Positions 1 through 8,167 are shown, counted from the first letter of the stretch. The stretch is 16,837 nucleotides of DNA from JASFYU01 sp045046905 (GCA_045046905.1 JASFYU010000078.1:1-16837), one strand, 5' to 3'. Made by a program: numbers and translations. The notes: generated from the letters alone by a model not told the origin.

Positions 1-101
1 GGAATATCTGGATATTTCAAAAATTTTATATGATAAGATTGCCTTTTATCTGTATTTCCTTCGGATTTGATGATTTTTTTCCACTTCTCGCCAAATTTCA
101 T
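1..101 (-). CDS. Possible 5' end of a small hydrophilic protein (partial, left edge)
   Basis: An open frame starts at an ATG at 101-99 and runs 33 codons to the window edge without a stop. The visible peptide begins MKFGEKWKKIIKSEGN and is rich in Lys and hydrophilic residues, with no signal peptide or membrane segment. Frame stops lie directly upstream, so the ATG would be the true start. It has the same orientation as the rpoN cluster but is separated from it by about 300 bp, so it would need its own promoter, and I could not find a clear TAnnTTTG there. I do not recognise the family. The open length is short enough to occur by chance. Confidence 0.3.
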   Translation of the reverse strand, partial: MKFGEKWKKIIKSEGNTDKRQSYHIKFLKYPDI

Positions 102-400
102 CAAATCAACCCGTTAGTCTTTCTAAAATTCAGCTTCGAATTGAATAAAAAAGCATCTAAACTGTAAACAAATCTTAGGTCGAACTCAGGTTAAAGGTGT
201 TTTTCGCTCTTAAAATCTCGTATAGGACTATAAAAGCGATGTGTTCACTGGCTTGCCATACGAACAAGATGTGAATCAAAGTCTTAAGAAAAATGGTAAA
301 AGAATACCTACCCCCTAGGGCTCTACCTCGTGGGTAGTCGGTTTCAAGAAATTTTTTGTTGAAGATTTTGTAGGCTGAGAAGAACTAAGGGGTCTATGGT
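102..400. other. Intergenic stretch without a recognisable gene
   Basis: No coding frame of convincing length or composition was seen on either strand. On the transcript of the upstream membrane gene (minus strand) an inverted repeat CTACCC/GGGTAG (308-313 and 332-337) encloses an 18-base loop and is followed by a T-rich but interrupted stretch. It could be a weak 3' end structure, but the stem is only 6 bp and there is no clean U-run. Nothing else is supported. Confidence 0.4.
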
Positions 401-1006
401 TTACAACCAAAATTTAATGGTAAGCAATTGTGAAAGCATACCTATGATAAAACTAATCAAGAGCTCGGCCTTGTTATGGGCCTTAAAATAAAGCCTAGAA
501 GTGGCAACTAGGCCAATCAGTAAAGTGAAACTACTCAATGTTAGGATAATATTGAGTTCAAAGTGTATGCTGAGGCAAATGAGGAACATATATAGGCTTC
601 CCATGCCCGTAAGGTGCATGCTGCTTTTAAAACGAAGGAAAAGCAGTAGTAGAGAGGCCATAGTCGCTGATAAAAGGCCAAGAAAAAAATAATAGAGCTC
701 AATGGTGTAATTATTAGGAATAACCTTGTAAAGTACCATCAAGAGTAGCGTAATATGAATGTACAGTGGGTATTTTCGTTCTCGTATTGTGGGCATAAAA
801 ATTGAACTTGCCAAACCAATATTCTTCAGTATTATAAAGGAAATAATGGGGATAATGATAGTAAGGATGAAAATCGGGAATATAGTACCACTTTGAAGTT
901 CTAGCGAACTGTATTTGGGCGTAATCATAAAATAGAAAATAGTTCCAGCAATGGGTATGAACAAGGGGTGAAAGAGATATGAAACTGTCTTTAAGAACGC
1001 CTTCAT
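401..1006 (-). CDS. Small polytopic membrane protein with PAP2-phosphatase-like residues
   Basis: This 201-residue protein has about seven predicted membrane segments (roughly residues 10-28, 42-60, 81-95, 104-124, 133-148, 151-168 and 180-198) and no cleaved signal peptide. Three short motifs recall the PAP2 lipid phosphatase active site: R75-ERKYP, SSMH at 128-131 in place of PSGH, and S170-R171-x5-H177-x3-E181 in place of SR-x5-H-x3-D. The order is right and both histidines are kept, but the PSG of the second motif is missing and the final Asp is Glu. A divergent or inactive PAP2 relative is therefore inferred, not shown. The ATG overlaps the rpoN stop codon by one base (TAATG), so it is very likely co-translated with rpoN. 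Its substrate is unknown; a polyprenyl or phospholipid phosphate would fit if it is active. Confidence 0.75.
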   Translation of the reverse strand: MKAFLKTVSYLFHPLFIPIAGTIFYFMITPKYSSLELQSGTIFPIFILTIIIPIISFIILKNIGLASSIFMPTIRERKYPLYIHITLLLMVLYKVIPNNYTIELYYFFLGLLSATMASLLLLFLRFKSSMHLTGMGSLYMFLICLSIHFELNIILTLSSFTLLIGLVATSRLYFKAHNKAELLISFIIGMLSQLLTIKFWL

Positions 1007-2463
1007 TATAGCTGTTTTCTCAACCTTGCCACAGGAATGTCTAACTGTTCTCTGTACTTGGCTATTGTACGCCGCGCAATCGGGTAGCCCTTTTCTTTGA
1101 GCATTACGGCTAGTTTATCATCGGTGAGTGGTTTTTTCTTGTCTTCATCTCTGATAATGGTCTCTAATATTTTCTTAATTTCTTTTGTCGATACATCTTC
1201 ACCCTGATCATTTTTCATTGATTCTGAAAAGTATTGCTTAATCAATTTCGTGCCATAAGGGGTATCTACATATTTACTGTTTGCCACTCTAGAGACCGTT
1301 GAAACATCCATATCAATCTTGTCAGCAATATCTTTTAATATCATGGGGCGAAGGTTGCGTTCGTCACCTGTTAGAAAATATTCCTTTTGATAGTGCATAA
1401 TGGAGTTCATGGTAATGTAAAGTGTCTGTTGTCTTTGACGTATTGCATCTATGAACCATTTAGCGGCATCTAACTTTTGTTTGATGAACAGTATGGTGTC
1501 CTTTTGAGATTTCGATTTATCTTTCGATTCTTTGTAGCCTTTGAGCATGTTGTTATACTCTCTTGAAACATGTAGTTCTGGTGCATTTCTGCCATTAAGA
1601 GTGAGTTCTAGTTCGCCTTCTAAAATCCTGATTGAAAAATCAGGAACCACATGTTCGACTATGCGATTATTACCTGCGTAAGAACCTCCAGGTTTTGGGT
1701 TCAATTTCTCAATTTTCGAAATGGCTTTCTTGAGCTGTTCCTTGGAAATAGAGTGCTTTTGAATCAGTTTTTTGTAATGCTTCTTAGTAAATTGCTCAAA
1801 TGATTTTTCTAGAATGGCAATGGCAAGTTCAATGCTAGGGCCAGTTTTTTTTCGTCTCAATTGAATCAGAAGGCATTCTTCGAGTGATCGGGCGGCGACG
1901 CCGGGGGGGTCTAATTCTTGAACTAGTTTAAGTATTTTTTCAATGTTTTTTTCTTCGGTATAGATATTTTGGGTGAATGCCAAATCGTCCATGATATCAG
2001 GTAAAGACCGGCGGATATATCCGTTTTCATCTATACTGCCGACTAAAAATTCTGCAATTTCCCACTCCTCACTTGATAGGTATGTTGTATTTAATTGATT
2101 TAGTAAATATTGATTAAAAGAAATTCCCGCGGCATACGGAATACTCTTTTCCTCGTCATCTGAACTATAATTATTGGCTTTTGTACGATAATCAGGAATT
2201 TCGTCATCACTTAGATAGTCATCGATATTAATATCATCGGTATTGATGCTTTCATTATCGTCTTCACCTTCATAAACATCGTCTAATTCACTTTCTACAG
2301 TATCACTTTCTTCCTTGCCTTTTTCCAAGGCAGGGTTTTCCTCCATTTCTTGCTTCAGCCTCTGCTCGAATGCCTGTGTAGGCAATTGAATCAACTTCAT
2401 CAATTGAATCTGCTGCGGCGATAGCTTTTGCGATAGCTTAAACTGTAAGTACTGTTTTAACAT
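1006..2463 (-). CDS. rpoN: RNA polymerase sigma-54 factor
   Basis: Sigma-54 directs RNA polymerase to -24/-12 promoters and needs an enhancer-binding ATPase to melt DNA. The 485-residue length is normal. Residues 1-48 are the Gln/Leu-rich region I (LSQKLSPQQIQLMKLIQLPT) that contacts the activator. Residues 50-105 are a strongly acidic region II. The core-binding domain follows (about 110-290, including ELDPPGVAARSLEECL). A helix-turn-helix lies near 377-397 (KDIADKIDMDVSTVSRVANS). The C-terminal RpoN box reads ARRTIAKYRE at 463-472, one conservative change (V to I) from the usual ARRTVAKYRE. The gene lies 41 bp downstream of asnS with no promoter motif between them, and overlaps the next membrane gene by one base, so an asnS-rpoN-membrane protein operon is likely. 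No enhancer-binding protein is present in this window. Confidence 0.97.
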   Translation of the reverse strand: MLKQYLQFKLSQKLSPQQIQLMKLIQLPTQAFEQRLKQEMEENPALEKGKEESDTVESELDDVYEGEDDNESINTDDINIDDYLSDDEIPDYRTKANNYSSDDEEKSIPYAAGISFNQYLLNQLNTTYLSSEEWEIAEFLVGSIDENGYIRRSLPDIMDDLAFTQNIYTEEKNIEKILKLVQELDPPGVAARSLEECLLIQLRRKKTGPSIELAIAILEKSFEQFTKKHYKKLIQKHSISKEQLKKAISKIEKLNPKPGGSYAGNNRIVEHVVPDFSIRILEGELELTLNGRNAPELHVSREYNNMLKGYKESKDKSKSQKDTILFIKQKLDAAKWFIDAIRQRQQTLYITMNSIMHYQKEYFLTGDERNLRPMILKDIADKIDMDVSTVSRVANSKYVDTPYGTKLIKQYFSESMKNDQGEDVSTKEIKKILETIIRDEDKKKPLTDDKLAVMLKEKGYPIARRTIAKYREQLDIPVARLRKQL

Positions 2464-2504
2464 TGAAGAAAAATAGGTTGTCTTATAAAGTTAACAAATT
2501 CAGA

Positions 2505-3938
2505 TTAAAACGCCGCATTTTGAGGTGTTCTAGGAAAAGGTATTACATCTCTAATGTTACCCATACCGGTAGCAAAAAGTACCAGACGTTCAAAGCCTAA
2601 TCCAAATCCACTGTGGGGCGCAGTCCCAAATCTTCTGAGATCCAAGTACCACCAGAGTTCCTCTTCATCGATACCTAGAGCTGCCATTTTTTCTTTGAGA
2701 ACGTCTAATCGCTCCTCGCGTTGCGAACCACCGACTATTTCTCCGATACCCGGAAAAAGAATGTCCATCGCCCGAACGGTTTTGCCGTCCTCGTTCAAAC
2801 GCATATAAAAAGCTTTTATTTTCGCCGGATAGTCAAAAAGAATTACGGGGCACTTAAAATGTTTTTCGACTAAAAAGCGCTCATGCTCACTTTGGAGGTC
2901 CACACCCCATTCGTTTATAGGAAATTGAAACTTTTTCTTCTTGTTGGGTTTGCAATTTTTTAAGATATCGATGGCCTCGGTATAGGTGAGCCGCTTAAAA
3001 TTGTTCTCAGCAATAAATTTGAGTTTATCGATCAGCGCCATTTCACTGCGTTCTATTTGAGGTTTGGATTTCTCTTCGTCAAGAAGCCGTTTTTCTAAAA
3101 ACTGAAGGTCTTCATCGCAGTTGTTCAAAATATAGCCAATCACACTTTTAATAAAGTCTTCTGCGAGGTCCATATTGCCGTCAAGGTCACAAAAAGCCAT
3201 TTCAGGTTCTATCATCCAAAACTCTGCCAAATGTCTTGAGGTATTCGAGTTTTCGGCCCTGAACGTAGGGCCAAAAGTATAGACTTTGCCTAGCGCCATG
3301 GCATAAGCTTCAGCTTCAAGCTGCCCTGATACGGTTAGGTTGGTTTCTTTTCCGAAAAAATCTTTTTTGTAATCTACTTCTCCATTCTCAGTCAAAGGTG
3401 GTTTTTTCTCATCTAAAGTAGTGACCCTAAACATTTCTCCGGCGCCTTCGGCATCTGATCCGGTAATAATCGGCGCATGAAAGTAAAAGAAGCCATTTTT
3501 CTGAAAATACTGGTGAATAGCAAAAGATAATGCGGAGCGTACCCGCATAACGGCGGCAAATGTATTTGTGCGTATCCGAAGATGAGCCTTCTCTCTTAAA
3601 AACTCAAGAGAATGCTTTTTGGGCTGAATAGGGTAGGTCTCGGGGTCGGCACCGCCATATACAAAAATACGGCTTACTTGAATTTCAACACTTTGACCCC
3701 TTCCTTGACTTTCGACCAGTATGCCTTCGATTTTTAGCGCTGCACCCGTATTGATCTGCTTCAAGATATCCTCCTTAATCTGCTCGAAGTCGACAACACA
3801 TTGAATATTTTTGACGGTAGATCCATCGTTAAGGGCGACAAAGCGATTGCTTCGAAAGGTCTTTACCCATCCATTTATCTCAACTTCCTGTGATAGGGGA
3901 GTCGTAGAAAGTAATTCTTTTACACTTAGTGAACTCAT
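2505..3938 (-). CDS. asnS: Asparaginyl-tRNA synthetase
   Basis: AsnRS charges tRNA-Asn with asparagine using ATP in the cytoplasm. The 477 residues match the class IIb family. An N-terminal OB-fold anticodon-binding domain covers about 15-100 (VEINGWVKTFRSNRFVALNDG). It is followed by the catalytic core, with the motif 1 region at about 150-172 (PIITGSDAEGAGEMF), motif 2 at 226-246 (FRAENSNTSRHLAEFWMIEPE) and motif 3 at 442-452 (HSGFGLGFERL). The end RTPQNAAF is typical of bacterial AsnRS; the aspartyl enzyme has a different insertion pattern and C-terminus. The ATG at 3938 is preceded by a -7 element 17 bases upstream, implying a very short leader. asnS heads the transcript that continues into rpoN. 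Confidence 0.97.
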   Translation of the reverse strand: MSSLSVKELLSTTPLSQEVEINGWVKTFRSNRFVALNDGSTVKNIQCVVDFEQIKEDILKQINTGAALKIEGILVESQGRGQSVEIQVSRIFVYGGADPETYPIQPKKHSLEFLREKAHLRIRTNTFAAVMRVRSALSFAIHQYFQKNGFFYFHAPIITGSDAEGAGEMFRVTTLDEKKPPLTENGEVDYKKDFFGKETNLTVSGQLEAEAYAMALGKVYTFGPTFRAENSNTSRHLAEFWMIEPEMAFCDLDGNMDLAEDFIKSVIGYILNNCDEDLQFLEKRLLDEEKSKPQIERSEMALIDKLKFIAENNFKRLTYTEAIDILKNCKPNKKKKFQFPINEWGVDLQSEHERFLVEKHFKCPVILFDYPAKIKAFYMRLNEDGKTVRAMDILFPGIGEIVGGSQREERLDVLKEKMAALGIDEEELWWYLDLRRFGTAPHSGFGLGFERLVLFATGMGNIRDVIPFPRTPQNAAF

Positions 3939-3955
3939 CTTAAAAAATTAATGCC

Positions 3956-3963
3956 CAAAGATA
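3956..3963 (-). promoter_or_regulatory. -7 promoter element of asnS
   Basis: On the minus strand this reads TATCTTTG, a perfect fit to the Bacteroidota -7 consensus TAnnTTTG. It ends 17 bases before the asnS ATG. No TTTG or TTG -33 element is visible at the expected distance; the upstream region is T-rich instead. Transcription from here would give a leader of roughly 10-15 bases and would drive asnS-rpoN and the membrane gene. Confidence 0.55.
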
Positions 3964-4037
3964 GCCTTTTGAGAAAAAAGAATCGACTTTGAAAATCTAT
4001 TAATATATGAGCATTGAATATAGAGATGTATTCTATT

Positions 4038-4055
4038 CTAAGTAGCGCTATTTAG
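4038..4055. repeat. 18-bp near-perfect palindrome between the exporter gene and asnS
   Basis: CTAAGTAGCGCTATTTAG is self-complementary over 18 bases except for one G-T pair, with the centre TAGCGCTA fully palindromic. It lies about 80 bp upstream of the asnS -7 element and about 90 bp past the exporter stop codon. The lack of a loop suits a protein-binding site better than an RNA hairpin. No regulator can be named from sequence alone. Confidence 0.35.
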
Positions 4056-4143
4056 AGATAATCGAAGGTGGTCTATGGTCTTAGTTTTATCAACGTAGCG
4101 GTCTTATATTTTTAACTAAATACATATTTAAAAGAAATTAGCC

Positions 4144-6540
4144 CTAATTCGAATCCATCGTGGATCCTTCTTTAGGAAGTATATCAATCTGTGGTTTTTT
4201 TAATACCTTTTTATTGGCAATACTTTTTTCCAATGACAATAAAAGAGAGGGCAGTAAAATAAGGTTAGCCATCATGGCAAAGAGCAAAGTTGCCGAAACC
4301 AATGAGCCTAGAGCTACCGTGCCCCCGAAATCAGAAATCACGAATACCGAGAATCCAAAGAAAAGAACAATCGATGTATAAAACATGCTTACGCCTGTTT
4401 CTCTTAGGGCTGCATAGACTGATTTTTCGATCCGCCACTTGTTCGCAATAAGTTCTTGGCGATATTTTGCTAAAAAATGTATGGTGTCATCGACCGAGAT
4501 GCCGAAGGCGATACTAAAAACCAAAATGGTAGAGGGTTTAATAGGTACGCCTACGAAACCCATTACTCCTGCGGTAATAACCAAGGGCAATAGATTGGGA
4601 ATAAGCGAGATGATAATCATACGAAATGAACGAAAGAGATAGGCCATGAAAAGGGCAATGAGCAAAATGGCGAATGCCAATGACAGTACAAGATTTTTTA
4701 CCAAATACTTTGTTCCCTTTAAGAATAGGAGGGCGCTACCTGTCATATAAACGGTATAGCGATCCGAGGGAAAAAATTTATCGATATTCTCCTGCAGCCT
4801 ACTTTCGATGTTTTCCATGCGACTGGTCTTTACATCTTTCATAAAGGTGGTTATCCTTGCCGTTTGCCCTGTACTATCGACAAAACTTTTAAGCAAATTG
4901 CTGTCATCGGTTGATTTTCGAGCGATATCCATTATAAAATTATTCTCTTGGGCTGTAGGAAGCTGATAGTACTTTGGTATACCATTGTAGAAGGCCTGTT
5001 TGGAATATTTCACCAGGTTGACTACTGAAACTGGTTTTGACAATTCAGGAATTTCTTCAATCACTTCACTCAATTGATCGATTCGTTTTAAAGTAGCAGG
5101 CTTTAAAACACCCTTTGGTCGTTTGGTGTCGATTATGATTTCAACGGGCATAATGCCATCGAATTCTTGCTCAAAGAATCGAATGTCTTTGAAAAATTGT
5201 GCGTTTTTAGGCATGTCCTCAATAGGGCTGCCAGAAATATCGATTAGGTAAATGCCAATAATACTGACTACTAAAAGGGCGATAGAGGTAATGTAGATCG
5301 AAATACGCTTTTCACGTACTATGCGCTCCGTCCAATTTACAAAGGCATCAATCCATCTTTTGTTCAGGTGCTTCAGGTGTTTCGTCTTAGGAAGTGACAT
5401 AAAGCTATAGAGGATCGGAATAATCAAAAGCGAAAGAATAAAAATGCCTATGATGTTTATTGAGGCCACAATACCAAATTCTTTCAATAGTTTGCTGTCG
5501 GTGATGATGAAGGTGGCGAAACCCGAGGCTGTAGTGACATTGGTCATTAGGGTGGCATTGCCGATTTTAGAAATGACCCGCTGCAGTGATAATGCCTGAT
5601 TGCCATGTTTCTTAACCTCTTGTTGGTATTTATTAATTAGAAAAATACAATTGGGAATTCCGATTACAATAATCAAAGGAGGAATTAATGCCGTTAATAC
5701 CGTGATTTCATACCGTAATAGGCCCAAAATACCAAAGGCCCACATAACCCCTATAATTACGATTAACATTGAAATAAGGGTGGCGCGGAAACTTCTAAAA
5801 AAGAAGAAAAATATTAAGGAGGTAACCCCTAAGGCTGCAAGAATAAATTTTCCGATTTCATCGATAATACTCTGAGAGTTCATGGTGCGTATATAGGGCA
5901 TACCCGAGATACGAACATCCAATCCTGTTTCCTTCTCGAACTTTTCGATTAGGTGCGTCATGTCTTTTAGGATAAAATCCTTTCGTACCGATGTATTTAC
6001 GATATCCTTATCCAAATACATAATGGTTCGTATGACCTTGCTTTTTTTGTTGTACAGCAAATTGTCATAAAACGGAAAATCGTTGAAAAGATGCTGGGTA
6101 ATACTATCGACTTCATGTTGGGTACTTGCTTCCTTTTTAATTAGGGGTTGAAGTCTAAATTCTTGTTTCTCGGCATCCTTGACGAGTTCTTGAAGGTTGT
6201 CTGTAGAAAGCACAAAGTCAACCTCTGGAAAGGCCCCTAATTGCTTGCTTAATTTATTCCATCGGTTAAAATTTTTCAAAGAGTAGAGGGCGGTATCCTT
6301 TACTGCAAAAACAACAGCGTTCCCCTCTTCGCCAAATTGTTTTAAAAAAGATTTGTACTCAAGATTTATAGGATGGTCATCAGGTAATAGATTGGCTTGT
6401 GAGTTGCTGAAGCGCATGTTTTTCCACTGCATGGCCAAGAATACCGTGGTGGCCACTATAAGGCATAATATCAAGATTCTGTTCCTGAGGATGATCCTTG
6501 CTGTTCTTGTCCAAAAACTTTGTGTAAGTTTAGCCGCCAT
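4144..6540 (-). CDS. RND/MMPL-family inner-membrane exporter
   Basis: This 798-residue protein has the duplicated RND layout. TM1 is at about 22-39, then a ~190-residue periplasmic loop, TM2-6 at about 231-390 and TM7 at about 413-434. A second periplasmic loop and TM8-12 follow, then a short cytoplasmic tail. The length and two-half design fit the 'predicted RND superfamily exporter' (MMPL, HAE3-like) group rather than the ~1050-residue AcrB type. The second half carries GISVDDTIHFLAKYRQE (D684, D685) in its fourth-helix equivalent. The matching place in the first half reads GIPNCIFLINKYQQE (294-308) and lacks an acidic residue. Homologues in other bacteria move lipids or hydrophobic compounds, but the substrate here cannot be inferred. 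No membrane-fusion or outer-membrane partner is adjacent. It has its own -7 element upstream. Confidence 0.88.
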   Translation of the reverse strand: MAAKLTQSFWTRTARIILRNRILILCLIVATTVFLAMQWKNMRFSNSQANLLPDDHPINLEYKSFLKQFGEEGNAVVFAVKDTALYSLKNFNRWNKLSKQLGAFPEVDFVLSTDNLQELVKDAEKQEFRLQPLIKKEASTQHEVDSITQHLFNDFPFYDNLLYNKKSKVIRTIMYLDKDIVNTSVRKDFILKDMTHLIEKFEKETGLDVRISGMPYIRTMNSQSIIDEIGKFILAALGVTSLIFFFFFRSFRATLISMLIVIIGVMWAFGILGLLRYEITVLTALIPPLIIVIGIPNCIFLINKYQQEVKKHGNQALSLQRVISKIGNATLMTNVTTASGFATFIITDSKLLKEFGIVASINIIGIFILSLLIIPILYSFMSLPKTKHLKHLNKRWIDAFVNWTERIVREKRISIYITSIALLVVSIIGIYLIDISGSPIEDMPKNAQFFKDIRFFEQEFDGIMPVEIIIDTKRPKGVLKPATLKRIDQLSEVIEEIPELSKPVSVVNLVKYSKQAFYNGIPKYYQLPTAQENNFIMDIARKSTDDSNLLKSFVDSTGQTARITTFMKDVKTSRMENIESRLQENIDKFFPSDRYTVYMTGSALLFLKGTKYLVKNLVLSLAFAILLIALFMAYLFRSFRMIIISLIPNLLPLVITAGVMGFVGVPIKPSTILVFSIAFGISVDDTIHFLAKYRQELIANKWRIEKSVYAALRETGVSMFYTSIVLFFGFSVFVISDFGGTVALGSLVSATLLFAMMANLILLPSLLLSLEKSIANKKVLKKPQIDILPKEGSTMDSN

Positions 6541-6559
6541 TATTATTTATTAAAGGCGG

Positions 6560-6567
6560 CAAAGGTA
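6560..6567 (-). promoter_or_regulatory. -7 promoter element of the RND exporter gene
   Basis: On the minus strand this reads TACCTTTG, a perfect TAnnTTTG. It ends 19 bases before the exporter ATG at 6540. No clear -33 TTTG is found upstream. Its presence suggests the exporter is transcribed separately from pyrH-frr, which lies 291 bp upstream. Confidence 0.5.
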
Positions 6568-6831
6568 GAAAATGATCCGCTGTGTTCCTAAAATGCAGCT
6601 TGAAATAAAGTAGTGTTTCGAATTAAAAGAAGGTGTAGAAAAGTCAAGATAGGCCTTTTGTTTAAACTGTCGATCTCAGTAGCCACGAAGGGGTCTGGTA
6701 GTCGAAGGGTGTCTAACTATTCCGTTTCAGGAAACCCGAGAGAATGCGCTTCTTTTTTTATAATAAATCAGGACTGTAAAAAAACTATGCGAAACTTCTT
6801 GAAAGCCTCTTTGTTTTCTTTGTCACGATTG

Positions 6832-7386
6832 CTAAACCTTCATTATCTCTGCCTCTTTAGCCGTTAAGAAAACATCTATTTTAGTGATATAGCTGTTTGT
6901 TAATTCTTGAATATCGACTTCGGCATTTTTTTGAAGATCTTCTGATGCGTCAAGGTCTCGCACTTCTTTATTGGCATCTTGTCGGGCATTACGAACGCCT
7001 ACTTTGGCGTGTTCCGCTTCGCCCTTGGCTTGTTTTGCTAATTGAATTCTACGTTCTTCTGTCAGTGGGGGCACATTGATGATGACGAAATCTCCATTAT
7101 TCATGGGGTTAAAGCCAAGGTTAGAATTCATTATTGCCTTTTCTATTTCGTGAAGCATCGATTTTTCCCAGGGTTGTACTGAAATGGTCCGGGCATCAGG
7201 GGTGTTTATATTGGCTACCTGAGACAAGGGGGTTTGTGATCCATAATAGTCAACCATAATCGAAGAAAGCATTGCTGGGCTCGCTTTTCCGGCCCTTATC
7301 TTTATGAATTCTTTTTCTAAATGGGTCATGGCAGCATCCATACTTTCCTTGGATGCGTCTAAAATAAATGTAATTTCTTCGTTCAT
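6832..7386 (-). CDS. frr: Ribosome recycling factor
   Basis: RRF works with EF-G to split the post-termination ribosome so that its subunits can be reused. The 184 residues match the usual 185. The protein shows the family features: the N-terminal helix with EFIKIRAGKASPAML (about 26-40), the GSQTPLSQVANINTPDARTISVQPW stretch (about 49-73), NVPPLTEERR (about 104-113), and a long charged helical C-terminus. It starts 45 bp downstream of the pyrH stop in the same direction, the usual bacterial pyrH-frr pairing. A TAGTTTTG sequence overlapping the pyrH stop (7427-7434) could serve as an additional internal -7 element, but co-transcription with pyrH is the simpler reading. No convincing terminator follows the stop codon. 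Confidence 0.97.
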   Translation of the reverse strand: MNEEITFILDASKESMDAAMTHLEKEFIKIRAGKASPAMLSSIMVDYYGSQTPLSQVANINTPDARTISVQPWEKSMLHEIEKAIMNSNLGFNPMNNGDFVIINVPPLTEERRIQLAKQAKGEAEHAKVGVRNARQDANKEVRDLDASEDLQKNAEVDIQELTNSYITKIDVFLTAKEAEIMKV

Positions 7387-7431
7387 TATATAATCCTTTA
7401 AAAAATCAGTCTAACATAAATTGTACCAAAA

Positions 7432-8139
7432 CTATACATTTACTTTGGTTCCCACGTTTTCACCATCTACAATTTTAAGCAAATTACCCTTTTTGTTCAT
7501 GTCGAAAACTATGATAGGAAGTTTGTTTTCCTGACTTAGGGTAAATGCGGTGGTATCCATTACTTTCAGCCCTTTGGTCAATACCTCCTCAAAAGATATG
7601 GTATCAAATTTGGTTGCAGTTTTGTCTTTTTCAGGGTCTGATGTATAAATGCCGTCTACTCGGGTTCCTTTGAGAATAACATCGGCTTCGATTTCAATTG
7701 CTCTTAGCACCGCAGCGGAATCAGTGGTAAAATAAGGGTTTCCTGTTCCTCCGCCAAAAATGACCACTCTTCCCTTTTCTAGATGTCGCATAGCTCGCCT
7801 TCTTATAAAAGGTTCGGCTACCTCGTTGATTTTTATAGCTGATTGCAAGCGGGTCTCTATGCCTTTCATTTCTAAGGCACTTTGTAGGGCAAGCCCGTTG
7901 ATTACGGTGGCCAACATGCCCATATGGTCTGCCTGTACCCGATCCATGCCGTTACTTGCACCAGTAAGTCCCCTAAATATATTTCCTCCGCCAATTACAA
8001 TGGCCACCTCAATGCCCTTAGCGACTACCTTCTTAATCTCCTCTGCGTACTCAGAAAGCCTTTTGCCATCTATTCCGTATTGTTTTTCTCCCATTAGGGC
8101 TTCGCCGCTGAGCTTTAGGAGTATTCGATTATATCGCAT
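7432..8139 (-). CDS. pyrH: UMP kinase
   Basis: This enzyme phosphorylates UMP to UDP with ATP in pyrimidine nucleotide synthesis; in bacteria it is a hexamer of the amino-acid-kinase fold, unrelated to eukaryotic UMP kinase. The 235 residues are the normal size. Visible motifs are the phosphate-binding KLSGE at 9-13, IGGGNIFRG at 49-57, DHMGMLATVING at about 71-82 and GGGTGNPYFTTD at 129-140. The UMP/ATP-site segment ILKGTRVDGIYTSDP follows. It is followed by frr after 45 bp. A -7 element lies 20 bases upstream of the ATG, and the M61 peptidase gene is divergent across a 182-bp intergenic region. Confidence 0.97.
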   Translation of the reverse strand: MRYNRILLKLSGEALMGEKQYGIDGKRLSEYAEEIKKVVAKGIEVAIVIGGGNIFRGLTGASNGMDRVQADHMGMLATVINGLALQSALEMKGIETRLQSAIKINEVAEPFIRRRAMRHLEKGRVVIFGGGTGNPYFTTDSAAVLRAIEIEADVILKGTRVDGIYTSDPEKDKTATKFDTISFEEVLTKGLKVMDTTAFTLSQENKLPIIVFDMNKKGNLLKIVDGENVGTKVNV

Positions 8140-8159
8140 TGCTTTTGTTTATGTGCGAA

Positions 8160-8167
8160 CAAAAATA
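8160..8167 (-). promoter_or_regulatory. -7 promoter element of pyrH
   Basis: On the minus strand this reads TATTTTTG (TAnnTTTG) and ends 20 bases before the pyrH ATG. The region just upstream is T-rich, and no -33 TTTG is seen at the standard distance. It would drive pyrH-frr. Confidence 0.45.

Noticed and set aside
6613..6867. Plus-strand frame between the exporter gene and frr
   Set aside because: GTG start, no domain, Ser/Arg/Cys-rich composition unlike neighbours, and it runs into frr antisense.
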